Below are positions 12,003-23,900 of a stretch of DNA of 64,000 bases, in pieces. This DNA comes from Malania oleifera. Lineage: Eukaryota > Streptophyta > Magnoliopsida > Santalales > Ximeniaceae. Each line of letters starts with the position of its first letter. Positions within the stretch are counted from its first letter, which is position 1. Where the stretch lies: assembly GCF_029873635.1 (NCBI RefSeq), contig NC_080419.1, positions 64,081,040 to 64,145,039 of the forward strand, in the 5' to 3' direction. The notes under the pieces are model-generated. The model saw only the letters and a program-made list of their open reading frames with translations. It did no database searches and had not been told where the DNA came from. The position numbers and the translations under genes are program-made.

Positions 12003-12711
12003 CCTTGTCAATCAACTGAATTTCCCATAATAGTTTCATACTCGCATTTCCTGAATTATAAACTATTTATCATTTACCTAGGTCCCTCAGGAAAAACACC
12101 CACTGAAAACCTAGCCTGCCTGCCGTGTATACACCAACCCTGAATTATACAAAATCCCAATTTCTCAATTTAACCTCAGAAATACACTCACATCTAAGGT
12201 TATACCTTCAATAATTAAATGATCAACACAAAACACTCAAATAACACCCTTACCTTAGTTTTGGGATGGTGCCCCAAAACCCCAAATTGAAATTTTACTC
12301 CGCCTACGTTGTAGAGAATCGTCTTAGGAACCCTATGGTGGTTCCTAATCATTGAAATGAGGCTTAACGGAGTGGAATTTGTAGAGAGAAGTGAGAGAGG
12401 TTCGTGGGTTTGAGAGAGGAGAGAGAGAGAATTTGATTTTGTTTTAAAATGAAGCTCTCGGTTCTTTATAAGTTTCAGCACTGACCAGAAAATCGTCGTC
12501 TTTTTCTATGCTTCTTAGAAAACTGTCGCCGGTTTTCTATTAACCGACTTCAAAATTACCATTTTACCTTTACCCGACCACTGTTAAAACCCAAAACCGT
12601 CGCCGATTTTTTGGCTCCTTCAGAAAACCGTCGTCAATTTCCTCTTGCCTTAGCCAAAAATCCTTTTTTTTTCCCATTTTCTTTTATTATTATAATTTTC
12701 GAGTCACTACA
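10472..12711 (-). mobile_element. 5' LTR of gypsy element B
   Basis: About 2.24 kb, bounded by TGTAACGACC on the left and ...GAGTCACTACA on the right, so the minus strand begins TGTAGTGACTC. Contains (AT)n(GT)n at 11033-11074, (AC)n at 11967-11990, and a cluster of diverged CTGTAATATCTGA-like short repeats at 11460-11700. It resembles LTR A in layout and at both tips but is well diverged, so the two belong to different subfamilies. Confidence 0.8.
11033..11074. repeat. (AT)n(GT)n microsatellite in LTR B
   Basis: An alternating AT tract runs directly into a GT tract, a common slippage site. Confidence 0.9.
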
Positions 12712-13660
12712 ACATGGCTTAGAAAATATGGAATTTCAGGGTTTCAAGCAAAGTCTTACACAATATAAAGCAAGGGTTCAAACAAGTACTAAATTTACCA
12801 AGAGATTCATTGGATAACTTGATGTTGTTCAACACGAGTTAGATCACGCCGTAAGTCCTTCGAACAAGCTTTGAAACACCAAGATGAACACAACTATGGA
12901 GTGAAGGGAAGAAGTGGCCATGTGGGTGTATAAGGGGGAGGTTGTGGGGTGTTTAGATGGGAGGCCGTGTGGGTGAGAGATAGGAGGGGGGTGATGGTAT
13001 CGCTGGATGGAGTGGTCTCTCACCGCTTGATCTCCGGAGAGAATGTCGTAGCCTCAACTACACAATCAAGAGATTGGACAAAAATTTCAAGCTTCAACAA
13101 TGGAATTATTTCAATATTCAAACATAAGCTACCATAAGAGTTCTTACAATGAAATAATATAAAGCTAGTATGGCAGGACAAGACATTCGCAAGCTTACAC
13201 TTCCCACACAAGCATGAGAGACAAAGCATGGGGAAAAAAAGCATTAATTCCTAATATAATAAATACTCTCATAATTTACTAAATACATATGCAAGCTTAG
13301 TTGTCTTGCAATATTACAAATTAAATGTGAGACTCGAGCATATGCCAAAAGGAGGCCCAAAACTGTGTGGGGCCCATGGAGCCGTGTGGGGTCCAAAAGC
13401 CGTGTGGGGCCCATATGGGTCTTAAGGTGTGCTTCAATACTTCACTTGGGTCTTCAAGCACCTAATAGTCTTGAAATGACATATCCAAGAAAAATATAAA
13501 TGAACATAATAATAAAGTCTTCAACAAAAAGTCTTCCATCCAAAAAGTAGATGTAATCCCACGTGTACCTACAAAACAATTATGAACAATAGGGGATATC
13601 GGGAGGTCGTCCACATGTCACCATATCTACTGAGGAAATGGTTAAAGCATGTTGATCCCC
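12712..13660. repeat. Dispersed ~0.95 kb repeat, copy 1
   Basis: A diverged direct copy of 17848-18825. Shared landmarks in the same order are the CACAATCAAG-like start, GATTCATTGGATAACTTG, GAGGCCGTGTGGGTG, TGGTCTCTCACC.CTTGATCTCCG and, at the end, GAGGTCGTCCACATGTCACC plus TGTTGATCCCCAT. No coding frame is convincing. Short GCCGTGTGGGGCCCAT motifs recur at 13360-13415. The class is unknown; it could be an LTR or an unclassified non-coding element. Confidence 0.7.
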
Positions 13661-14227
<567 letters not shown>

Positions 14228-14336
14228 TTCTTATTAATTACATCTTAATACTGCATCTGGAGTAATTAATACCAATATAATACAATGATATATTAATATA
14301 ATATAATTTAATCTACGGATAAAAGATTCATGATCT

Positions 14337-14338
<2 letters not shown>

Positions 14339-14379
<41 letters not shown>

Positions 14380-14451
14380 AATATCTTCTTATGATATATA
14401 TATATATACACACATATACAAATATCTTCTTGTGAAATATATATATATCTA
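14339..14451. repeat. (TA)n tracts with repeated AAATATCTTCTTRTGA
   Basis: TA runs at 14339-14371, 14394-14408 and 14437-14449 are separated by copies of the phrase AAATATCTTCTTATGA / ...TTGTGA. The same phrase plus a longer TA run recurs at 15674-15727 at the start of the second tandem LTR copy, so it marks the duplication junction. Confidence 0.85.
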
Positions 14452-15673
14452 AAGGAAGTAGAAAACTTCCTTACGAAGTTTTCCAGGACCCCCCTCACGG
14501 TTCTCTCTCTCTCTCTCTCTAAAATTCTTGGCTATTTCCTGGTCAAATCGAAAAATGAACATCATATCTGGGCTCCAGCTCTGCTCTTGAACGTTTTAAC
14601 CGGAGTGGATTCATTGTTTGGACGTTGTAGGCTCCACTCTAAGGCTAAGGTAAAGGTAATGGATTATGTCAGTTTTTATCAAATTTGAACAGATTAAACG
14701 AAAGTATAAGATTGTAGGATAAAAGTAAGGGATTTGCTGAACAATTTGAACGGTTGAAATAATTAATTTTAGTTATTAAATATGCTTTGTAAAGGATTAA
14801 AGTGAGTAGGGTTGATCATCTTCATTCTCTTTTAAATATGAATTCTTAGGTTATTATAAACTGTGGAGATGATCATATCCTTATTTTCAGGAACAATGTA
14901 TTCAAGCATATTATCGTATAGTTTCTACAAGCAGTATATTACAGTATGGTTAACACTTAAATCATGTGGCATGAGATTAATTCTTCATAATAAACTGGTT
15001 GTGATTACTGTGGTGGATAAACTTATATGTTTGGGCGATGTGTGGTTATTCTTGTATTTTGCAATATAACATTGGCAGACCTGAGGAGTTCGTTATATTG
15101 TCCTTGATTTAAATCGCAATATAATGCTGGCAAGATATGAGGAATTCGTTATATTGTCATTTATATAAATGGGATAAAACGTTGGTAGGCCTGAGGAGTT
15201 CATTTTACTGATTTACTATGAATAGGTCATTATGAAAGTGTAACAGTGGATGTCTGTTGTGAAGTACGTGCTGAGAATGATGGGGAGGGATGCCCTGAGA
15301 ACCACGGGAAGCGAAGTATTTGCGCATTATCCTTTGTGGGTGTGAGTACATGTATGTGAATTAAATGTATTGTGATTGTGGATGTGTTATGGTATTACGT
15401 ATAATATGTGTATGCAGATTTCTGTGGTATGATTGATGATGTATGTGTAAGTACAGTTTATTAGTGTCCTTATAGTTGTAGTTGATTAACAAACGGTTAT
15501 GTTTTGTATACGCTAAAACTCATGTTAGCCACACACTGGTAACAATCTATTCTGTCTTACTGAGAAGTGTCTCACACCATTATACAACTCTTTTTTCAGG
15601 ACCTTCTGGTGATTGAGCTTAGCCAGCTCCAGGGCAGGGTTGGATAGTTTAGAATAGTGTGAGTGGTTGTAAC
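14419..15673 (+). mobile_element. Gypsy-type LTR segment, tandem copy 1
   Basis: Starts AAATATCTTCTTGTGA, then GGAAGTAGAAAACTTCC, a CT-rich tract (14503-14520), and ends ...AGTTTAGAATAGTGTGAGTGGTTGTAAC. It is repeated in order by 15674-16985 with scattered substitutions. The layout (CT-rich 5' part, internal gene-like stretch, TTCAGGACCTTCT near the 3' side) matches the plus-strand reading of neighbouring gypsy LTRs. A 68-codon open frame at 14863-15069 is shared by both copies but has no known motif. Confidence 0.65.
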
Positions 15674-15686
15674 AAATATCTTCTTA

Positions 15687-15730
<44 letters not shown>

Positions 15731-16985
15731 AAATAGGAAACTTCCTTAGGACGTTTTCCAATACCCCCCTCATGGCTCTCTCCTTAAGATCTCTCTCTCT
15801 AAAATTCTTGGCTATTTCCCAGCCAAATCGAAAAACAAACATCATATCTGGGTCCTACCTTTGCTCCTGAAAATTTTAACTGGAGTGCATTTGTCATTTG
15901 GATGTTGTAGGCACCACTTTAGGGCTAAGGTAAGGGGAATAGATTATGTCAGTTTTTATTAAATTTGAACTGATTAAATGAAAGTATAAGATTGTAGGGT
16001 TAAAGTAAGGGATTTTATGAACGATTTGAACGGTTGAAATTATTAGTTTGAGTTATTAAACATGTTTTTTTAAAGGATTAAAGTGAGTAGGGTTAATCAT
16101 TTTCGTTCTCTTTTAAAAATGAATTCTTAGGTTATTATAAACTGTGGAGATGATCATATCCTTATTTTCAGGAATAATGTATTCAAGCATATTATGGTAT
16201 ATTTTATACAAGCAGTATATTACAATATGGTTAACACTTAAATCGTGTGGCACGAGATTAACTCTTCATAATAAACCGGTTGTGATTACTGTGGTGGATA
16301 AACTTATATGTTTGGGCGATGTGTGGTTATTCATGTATTTCGCAATATAACATTGGTAGGCCCGAGGAGTTCGTTATATTGTCCTTGATATAAATCACAA
16401 TATAACTTTGGCAGGATATAAGGAGTTCATTATATTATCATTTATATAAATGGGGTAAAACGTTGGTAGGCCTAAGGAGTTTGTTTTACTAATTTATTAT
16501 GAATAGGTCATTGTGAAAGTGTAACAGTGGATGTCTGTTGTGAAGTATGTGTTGAGAACGATGGGGAGGGATGCTCAGTACGTAAAGGGAACAATGGGGA
16601 GGGATGTCTTAAGAACCACAGGAAGCAGAGTATTTGTGCATTATCCTTTGTGGGTGTGAGTACATGTATGTGAATTAAATGTATTGTGATTGTGGATGTG
16701 TTATGGTATTACGTATAATATGTGTATGTAGATTTCTATGGTATGATTGATGATGTATGTGTGAGTACAGTATATGAGTGTCCTTACAGTTGTAGTTGAT
16801 TAACAAACGATTATGTTTTGTATACACTAAAACTCATGTTAGCCACACACTAGTAATAATCTATTTTGTCTTATTGAGAAGTGCCTCACCCCATTATACA
16901 ACTCATTTTTCAGGACCTTCTTGTGATCCAGCTTAGCTAGCTCCAGGGTAGGGTTGGATAGTTTAGAATAGTGTGAGTGGTTGTA
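15674..16985 (+). mobile_element. Gypsy-type LTR segment, tandem copy 2
   Basis: Second copy of the 14419-15673 unit. It differs by a longer TA tract (15689-15727) and an extra ~34 bp partial duplication of GGGGAGGGATG sequence near 16560-16605. The shared 68-codon frame is at 16144-16350. Confidence 0.65.
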
Positions 16986-17142
16986 AGAACTTGAAGTATT
17001 TAAATTTATGTTTTAAACTCCTGATTATGTAATATGGTGTAATTGATACACCTTTTTGGATACATAGTATAGTACTCTGGTATTTTATTTGAGGATGTTT
17101 AATTATTTTCCACTATTTGGATGATATTTATGGTATCAGAGA
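16986..17142 (+). mobile_element. 3' part of the tandem LTR, interrupted
   Basis: Continues copy 2 (AACTTGAAGTATTTAAATTT ... TTTGAGGATG ... GATATTTATGGTATCAGAGA) and matches 17637-17788. It stops at 17142, where an inverted LTR fragment begins. Confidence 0.6.
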
Positions 17143-17401
17143 TGTAACAACCTGAAATTCCATATTTTTTTCAAAATAATATATAAAATATACTAATAAT
17201 CATTTTACTCCGATACTGTTGAAGTCACCTATACAACGGATAGTATAAAGTCATACATCCATAATTAAAATACCATAATCCAGTATTAACCCAAAGCATA
17301 CATACATAATTATACATCACCTTAACACCTTCTACCCAACACTCTTGAATACTACTCAAAAATGTAATTCCCATATAACACTTACCCTTTAGACAGGGTA
17401 G
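17143..17401 (-). mobile_element. Inverted gypsy LTR end fragment
   Basis: Begins TGTAACAACCTGAAATTCC and keeps the same order of landmarks as the first 270 bases of LTR B (poly-T, Tn-AAATATA, GTAATAACT-like, CATACATACA, ACACTTACCC-T...AGACAGGG). It is therefore a minus-strand LTR 3' end wedged inside the plus-strand LTR array. Confidence 0.65.
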
Positions 17402-17847
17402 TGTATGTGTGAGTACATTTTATAAGTGTCCTTATAGTTGTAGTTGATTAACAAACGGTTATGTTTTGTATACACTAAAACTCATGTTAGCCACACACTG
17501 GTAACAATCTATTCCGTCTTACTAAGAAGTGTCTCACCCCATTATACAACTCATTTTTCAGGACCTTCTAGTGATCGAGCTTAGCCAGCTTCAAGGCAGA
17601 GTTGGATAGTTTAGAATAGTGTGAGTGGTTGTAAGAACTTGAAGTATTTAAATTTTTGTTTTAAATTCCTAGTTATATAATATGGTTGAATGGATACACC
17701 TTTTTGGATGTATAGTATAGTACTCTGGTATTTTATTTGAGGATGTTGAATTATTTTCCGCTGCTTGGATGATATTTATGGTATCAGAGATTTGTGAATG
17801 TAACACATAACACCCCGAGCCTCACTCTCGGGTTCGGGGCATTACAG
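17402..17847 (+). mobile_element. Gypsy-type LTR, third partial copy with 3' end
   Basis: Repeats the 3' third of the tandem unit (from GTGTGAGTACATT) and alone carries the true LTR terminus ...GAGCCTCACTCTCGGGTTCGGGGCATTACA, a typical plant gypsy LTR end. No PBS follows; the next base starts the dispersed repeat. Confidence 0.6.
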
Positions 17848-18825
17848 TTCACACAATCAAGCAAGGATTTAAGAAAAGTAATGAGTTTACCCAAGCGAAT
17901 CATTGGATGATTTGACGTTATTCAACCTGAGCTTAGACCACATCAAAAGTCTTTCAATCAAGCTTTGAAATACAAAGATGAAAGTGGGTATGGATTTGTA
18001 GAGAGAGGAGGCCGTGTGGGTGTTTAAAGGGGGAGGCCGTGTGGGTAAGAGAGGGAGGAGGGGGTGATGGTGATGTTGGATAGAGTGGTCTCTCACCACT
18101 TGATCTCCGACGAGAACGATATAACCTCCTACTATGCAATCGCATGAAATGGAGTGTTTTTTCTTTTTTTTTTTCTTTTTTTTTTCAATTTTGAGCCATA
18201 GGCTAATTAGAGTTCTACAATTAAAAAGGCTATAACAACTAGCATTGGAGACAAAACATTAAACACTGTCAATAACTCTTACACTAAAAGACAACCTAAC
18301 ACGATTAATACTTACTAAAAAAGAAGGAATTCCAACTCATAGACACACAACTAAAGCTCAGTTGTCATGCACTATTACTATTCAAATTTGAGACTCAAAC
18401 TTGTGCCAAAAGGAGGCCAAAACCGTGTGGCCTATGGAGCGTAAAATCGTGTGGGGCCCACATGGATCTTGGGGCTTGATCTTGCTTCAACATCTTCACT
18501 CGAGTCTTCATTGCACCTAATAGTTTTCAAGAATAAATATCTAAGTCTTCAAAACTTTAATCCACGAGTCCATAAAATCTTGAAATAAAATGTCCAAGTC
18601 TAAATTAAAGTGTCCATGCAAAATATAAAGTCCAACATAAAGTATCATCTTCAAGAATGCATCCACAAATAATGTCTTTAAGTCTTCCATCAAAAGGTAG
18701 ATGATCTTCAAGTAATTCCATGTGTATCTACAAAACAATTATGAGTAATAGTGGACATTAAGAGGTCGTCCACATGTCACCATATCGACAAAGGAGATAG
18801 TCAAAACATGTTGATCCCCATCAAT
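17848..18825. repeat. Dispersed ~0.95 kb repeat, copy 2
   Basis: Diverged direct copy of 12712-13660, from CACAATCAAGCAAGG to CATGTTGATCCCCAT. The LTR array and microsatellite lie between the two copies. A T-rich tract sits at 18150-18185. No coding capacity seen. Confidence 0.7.
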
Positions 18826-20294
18826 ACTTTGTAATTTGTCGATTGCTGAAGTCTGAGAGTACATTTTTTGAACTTTGCTTATGAATTTCTCCGAGATTCT
18901 TCATGATTTTGAGTCTTTATACTGATCAGAGGGAGTTGGCCAAGCTTGCTTGCTATTTGGATGTTGGTTTTCGTTGTTTTTCCATAAATAGACCAAAATT
19001 TTCACTTCAAAAAGCAAATTCACTCAAGTTTTCTAAAATGTCTTCAAGTTTCATAAAAGTTTTTTAAATTTTTCTTGGAGTCGTACATCTATGATGTGGC
19101 TTTTGGATGTTCTCCAAGTTTCTAAACATGCTTTCAAGCCAGGTTTGCAATTCTCCTACCAAAAATCCACAAAATGTTTCAAGTTTTATAAATTTTTTCC
19201 AATGTAAGCACCCATGCAGTGGCTTGAGGGTAGAGAAAAAAGGTTTCGTAATGTTAAAACTTGATTTTAATCTCTGTTCTTATAATGTTTTCATTGAATG
19301 ATTTTCTAATCAAATGACAAAATATTTTTCAATATGGTTTCATGTATGAGAGTTTTTTAGTGATTTCACAGAGATTTCTCAAAATTATTCATTAATAATG
19401 TTTTCTAAACCTTGTTTTGAAATTCTTGGAACTGTAGTGATTTGATTCCTTTAATGGAAGATATGTAGGCAATATATCTTGGTAGATTCACCAACCACCA
19501 AAAACTTCATGTTTTCTTTGCTATTTCATTTTCTAATTTATTATTTTTATTGATGTTTGATTTTGTTTGTTGATTTGCTAAGGCAACAAGTAGTGGAATT
19601 CTCATGAGGTTTCTACCTTTTGTATGAATTCCATGAAACCCTTTTTAAAAAGGGAAAGGGAGTGAGAATCTCAAAATTTGTGGCAATGGAAGAAAACAAA
19701 AATCAGTAGAGGTCAATTGATTGCTCTCTCCAAGCATTCAACCACTCCATGCCAAACCCAAATTTGTGCTTATTTTCAACTTTTTCTTCGAAATTTTTAT
19801 TTTTCAATGGAACACAAACACACACACACACACACGCGCGCGTGCGCGCGCACACACACATACATAGGACAAGTGTTGCAACCATCCTTAAAATGGGTAC
19901 TTTAAGGTGTTAGGTCTTTCAAATCTCAAATTGAAGAGATTTTCCTTGGGCAATGCACATAGAGTTCACCGAAAATAAATAGCAAAAGAAAAAAAATAAA
20001 AAAAAAAACTATGGAAGTTCATTAAAAGAAGTAGTAGATATAATTTGGAGAAATTGTTCGACTTAGAGGAAGTGTACTCTACCCTCCTCAATAGATAATA
20101 AGAGGAGTGAGCTATTTGAATCGAGGCAGAGTTTGATTTGAAATATTTTAAAGTGGGATGAGTCGAAATTGAATTTTGGAGATTTAAAATTTGAGAAAAA
20201 CTTATAAAAAATAATTTTTATAACTCACAAATCACAACATAACACATTAATATTAGATCCATATAAATGAAATATATGACTTGAGATGCATTCC
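18826..20294. other. Gene-poor 5' flank
   Basis: AT-rich sequence with T- and A-runs (for example 19985-20010). The GTTTCTCCAAGTTT-like phrases at 18990-19400 look like weak, degenerate repeats. Apart from the CA/CG tract at 19816-19862, no gene or element was recognised. Confidence 0.5.
19816..19862. repeat. (AC)n(GC)n(AC)n alternating tract
   Basis: Alternating purine-pyrimidine sequence of CA units, a CGCGCGCGTGCGCGCGC core and CA units again. It encodes only meaningless His-Thr runs. Such tracts can adopt left-handed Z-DNA. Confidence 0.92.
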
Positions 20295-20313
20295 AATGAT
20301 ATAGGTAGAAGTA

Positions 20314-20518
20314 CTTTCAAGGTGTGGTTCGGGTGGTAGTGCGGATTGTGAGAGTACCTCTTACGAGGTCAGGTGTTCAAACCCTCTTGAGTTCATTTTC
20401 GCCTCTGGATTCCTGAAATTTACCTCCCTTTGAAGTTGTGGGGTCAGCTTCAAGGGGTGCGAGATTAGTCACTTGGATTGTAAAATGGACACGTAGAAAC
20501 CGGTGCTTAATCCAAAAA
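20314..20518 (+). mobile_element. tRNA-derived SINE with perfect target duplication
   Basis: A ~205 bp element with a tRNA-like head: A-box-like GTGGTTCGGGTGGTAGTG at about 20322-20339 and B-box-like GTGTTCAAACCC about 40 bases later. It ends in ...TAATCCAAAAAA. It is flanked by a perfect 19-bp direct repeat, AATGATATAGGTAGAAGTA, at 20295-20313 and 20519-20537 (two of these bases could also belong to the A tail). Orientation is the same as the downstream protease gene. The perfect duplication suggests a fairly recent insertion. It is not a functional tRNA because the cloverleaf is not complete. Confidence 0.88.
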
Positions 20519-20541
20519 AATGATATAGGTAGAAGTATTAA

Positions 20542-20547
20542 TATAAA
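20542..20547 (+). promoter_or_regulatory. Candidate TATA box of the SPPL gene
   Basis: TATAAA, 229 bases upstream of the start codon and five bases after the SINE target duplication. Distance fits a plant 5' UTR of about 190 bases. No transcript evidence here. Confidence 0.35.
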
Positions 20548-20615
20548 ATATTGTAAGGTGGACTTTAGATTCTACGTTCATCACTCGTCTTTCTCTTAAA
20601 ATTTGTCCAAATAGC

Positions 20616-20621
20616 CACGTG
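20616..20621 (+). promoter_or_regulatory. G-box (CACGTG)
   Basis: Palindromic CACGTG in the context GCCACGTGGA, about 150 bases before the ATG. This is the core site for plant bZIP and bHLH factors. It may lie in the 5' UTR if the TATA candidate is real. Confidence 0.4.
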
Positions 20622-20770
20622 GACTCAACCCATGGATTCCAATTTCAGATAATACATTCCGATCAGCTGGATTTTCCAATTTAAGACACCCCGGGTGTCG
20701 TCTTCTTTGCCCGTTTCCATTCCATACACAAGTCTGCTTTTTTGCCCCCGCCTGAAGCAATTGGGGATTC

Positions 20771-20911
20771 ATGGCCTCCCCGGCAGGGACTCTACGCTTA
20801 TCGGCGAAGATCCTTCTCGTTCTGTTTGTGTCAGTCGCGGTCGCCGATGACGTTTCGCTGGACGATGACTCGACTCCGAAATCCCCCAACTGCAAAAATA
20901 AATATCAGTTG
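20771..20911 (+). CDS. SPPL: SPPL exon 1: signal peptide
   Basis: 47 codons, phase 0 end (..TATCAGTTG then GTAAAT). The ATG is the first in this frame after the G-box region and opens directly into a signal peptide, with a mature N-terminus rich in Asp. Ends K-N-K-Y-Q-L, which is continuous with exon 2 V-K-I-K-N-W. Confidence 0.9.
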
Positions 20912-23900
20912 GTAAATCATCAAATCAAACATGATTTGTCTATCTTATTTTCTTTCGTGTCGTTTATTTGTTTGGAGCCGTTCCTTGATTCGGGAAGTGG
21001 GAAGAATTTCAGAAAGAAGGAGAGCTAAATTGGATTCGATTGGAATGTTGATGCCGTGAGTTTTGGAAATTTTGCTCTAAATGCGAGATTGTTGATGTTG
21101 AATTGGGTTTAGGGAGCTAAGTTCATTTCTTTTAATTTATAAATGGAGCTGCAGGAAAGTGGAGATTGAAATTTCCATCTAATTCCAAGCTCGTGGTGTA
21201 ATTTCATGCAAATAGAAGCAAACTCCTCTCTTCTATGGTTCGCTAATTCTTTTGCTCCCTCCCTTCATCCCTCTCTGCCCCCACTCTCCACCCGATAAAA
21301 AAAAAAAAAAAAAAAAATACACTCCGGTATGGTATTGTGTCTGGACAAAACGACTGTATTGAGGCTGTAAGAGGCCCTTCTAGGACCGCATTAGAAGGGA
21401 TACCCTGTAAAATTTGTTATGCATATATTGTAGCATGATCGACCATGCTCTTTTGAGCTTTTAATTGTTACCCAAAAAAACAAAAAAAAGAGGAACCGTG
21501 GGCATTATGGTTTTATCTTGCAACTGATCTAAAAACATTACTTGCTTTCTTTCTTATATGTGGAAAATTTTCTGTCAAATGGTCAAACAAAGGGCAGTGT
21601 ATGCTTTACATTCTAGACTCCATTTCATTTGACCCCTGACGGACAAATGACTGAATGATTCAAAAAATGTGACAGTAAAACTGTGGATTATCAATCAAAC
21701 TCGTCCTGGAAATATTTATTGCAGTTTTCTAGATTAGACCTCCAGCCTTGAACAACTGCAGGTTACATATACAGGAGTAATTTTTCTCTTATGTAACAAT
21801 CAACATTGTGTCCCATATTCTGAAATATTGTGAAATGGTTGTTCGTGAATGTCAAATGATTATTTGTAAATGATAATTCTAAAACTGCAGCTTGTTTTGC
21901 ATATGGACTTATAGGATGTGTTTGCCACCCTCTACCCAATGCATCCATTGCGGTATTCTTTTTCCTGTTATTCTATTGAAGAGAAAAATTTATGCCTTTT
22001 GTATATAACTGCAACATCATAAATAAAGAAAAACCAATAGTTTTTGCCTATTAGAAAGAGAGAGAAAAATATTTGGGAAAAAGAACTACAAAAACACCCA
22101 AAACGAAATAGAAATAGACCTAACGAATGTTGAAAAAGAAAACCCCTTTTCAGCTCCTTTCCATCATAATTAATATAGCTTTAAAATTAGCTAATTTTTG
22201 TTGTGCCTTCTTTGCCCGACTTTTACTGCTATCCAAATGTACTTGCTTGCCAACAGGATTTGACAACCACAAACCCTTTTCATCTATCACTTCTTGTGCC
22301 TCTACGTCCTTGCCATTCTTCTCTCTCACATGAGAACCAGGGGTGGGCAAAATACCAGCCTTAGTCTGCTTATTCATTTGTCACTCCTTGCTTGCTTGTT
22401 CCATCATCCTTGAAGATAGAAACACCCTATATAACGTCGAGTGAAGATGAGGTTGCATAAGAATATCATGCAATAAATTAGAAGATTATGATACATATCC
22501 AAATTGATGGCAAACCTCATTTGAAAATAGTCCTTATCACACAGCAGTCACTTGTTTTTCTCCTTAATTGGATTTTCCTCACTAACCATCTTTATTGAAA
22601 GTAGCTTTGGCCTATTCAATATCTCCTCAATTCAAAAACTGCCATTGCCATTCCCTCTAAAATTTTACTTACCTGCATGCCATGACTGCCATGACTCTTT
22701 TAGTCTCAACAGGAGGATTCGTTTTTTCCACACCCTTTTGCATGGTGTGTAATAGGTATAAACCTTAGATATTGTTGACGTTCCCCAGCCAGGGGTTTTG
22801 CCACCCACTTGATCCCACTTTGGCATTTTTAGAGTCCTTATACCTTAAACATCAACTTCATCATCAATCAAATTAGCTCTTGTCCACCATTCCTACAGCT
22901 CTCAAACCTTCACCTGGCACACAGAATACTCTTTTCACCTGCACTCAGCTCACTTGAAAAGAATCTGAGATTTTTGGTATTGTTATCTTTCTTTGTAGAA
23001 GAATCACTTGGTGATCCATTGTCCTTATTTTGTTTCGTCTGCGCAATTTGTCTGGTACTAGAATTGCTTCAACCTTTATCTCAAAACCCTTCACTCTACC
23101 ACTTTTAATCTTAACAATTCATCATATTTTTTGCTTTAAAGCCAACCTTTTGGACACTCCCTTTACTTAGACATTGGTCCTCTGAATTCTTTTGGACAGG
23201 AATAAGGAAAAAAAAAAAAAAAAAAAAAAGGCAGCTCGGTGCATAAAGCTCCCACATATGCGGGGTCTAGGGAATGGGCGTACTATGTTGGGTCTATAGT
23301 ACACAACCTTACCTTGCATTTTTACAAGAGGCTGTTTCCATGCCTTGAACCCATGACTTGCAGGTCACGCAGAAACAACTTTACCATTGCGCCTAGGCTC
23401 CCCTTCCTTTTGACAAGAGTATGTGCCTTCACAAAAATAACATGGTAATGAACACATCTTTGGAACAATGACTCCCTTAAAGACTATTCTTGCCTGTTTG
23501 GGAATTACTTTCTACAAGTCCTTCAACCTTTCACTATCCACGAGTTGGCCCATGTCCAACACTATTGTTGACTTGCCTGACCCACCCCATCTTCTTCACA
23601 GTGAACCCCTGGGGCCTCTGTCGTGACTCATGAGCATCAAACCTTCCAAATGAAGGTGTTTGGCAATTGACAATGCATCAACAGGCTGCTCGACTTTCAT
23701 CATACTGTCACAATGAGCATAGACTTGTTTCTCTATGCCTTCAGTTTAGAGCTATTGACTGTTACTCTTCAACCCCTCACACTCAACAACACTGCCATGA
23801 AAAAAGTCCCCTAGCTAGTGTACAAAATTCTTGCACAAAGCCTCTCCATCCACCCCGTTTAGATCCACTAGAAAGGAAGACTGAGTTTTGCCTTTATTTC

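Noticed and set aside
14863-15069. 68-codon frame repeated at 16144-16350 as a possible conserved small gene
   Set aside because: Its repetition is explained by the tandem LTR duplication; no motif or codon evidence of selection.
19678-19905. Open frames with His-Thr and Cys-Val runs on both strands
   Set aside because: Product of the CA/CG tract; no gene context.
20314-20420. Possible tRNA gene (A and B boxes)
   Set aside because: Boxes belong to a SINE head; no full cloverleaf and the element has an A tail and target duplication.
20596-20895. 99-codon minus-strand frame opposite SPPL exon 1
   Set aside because: Antisense shadow of a coding exon and the GC-rich 5' UTR, no known motif.
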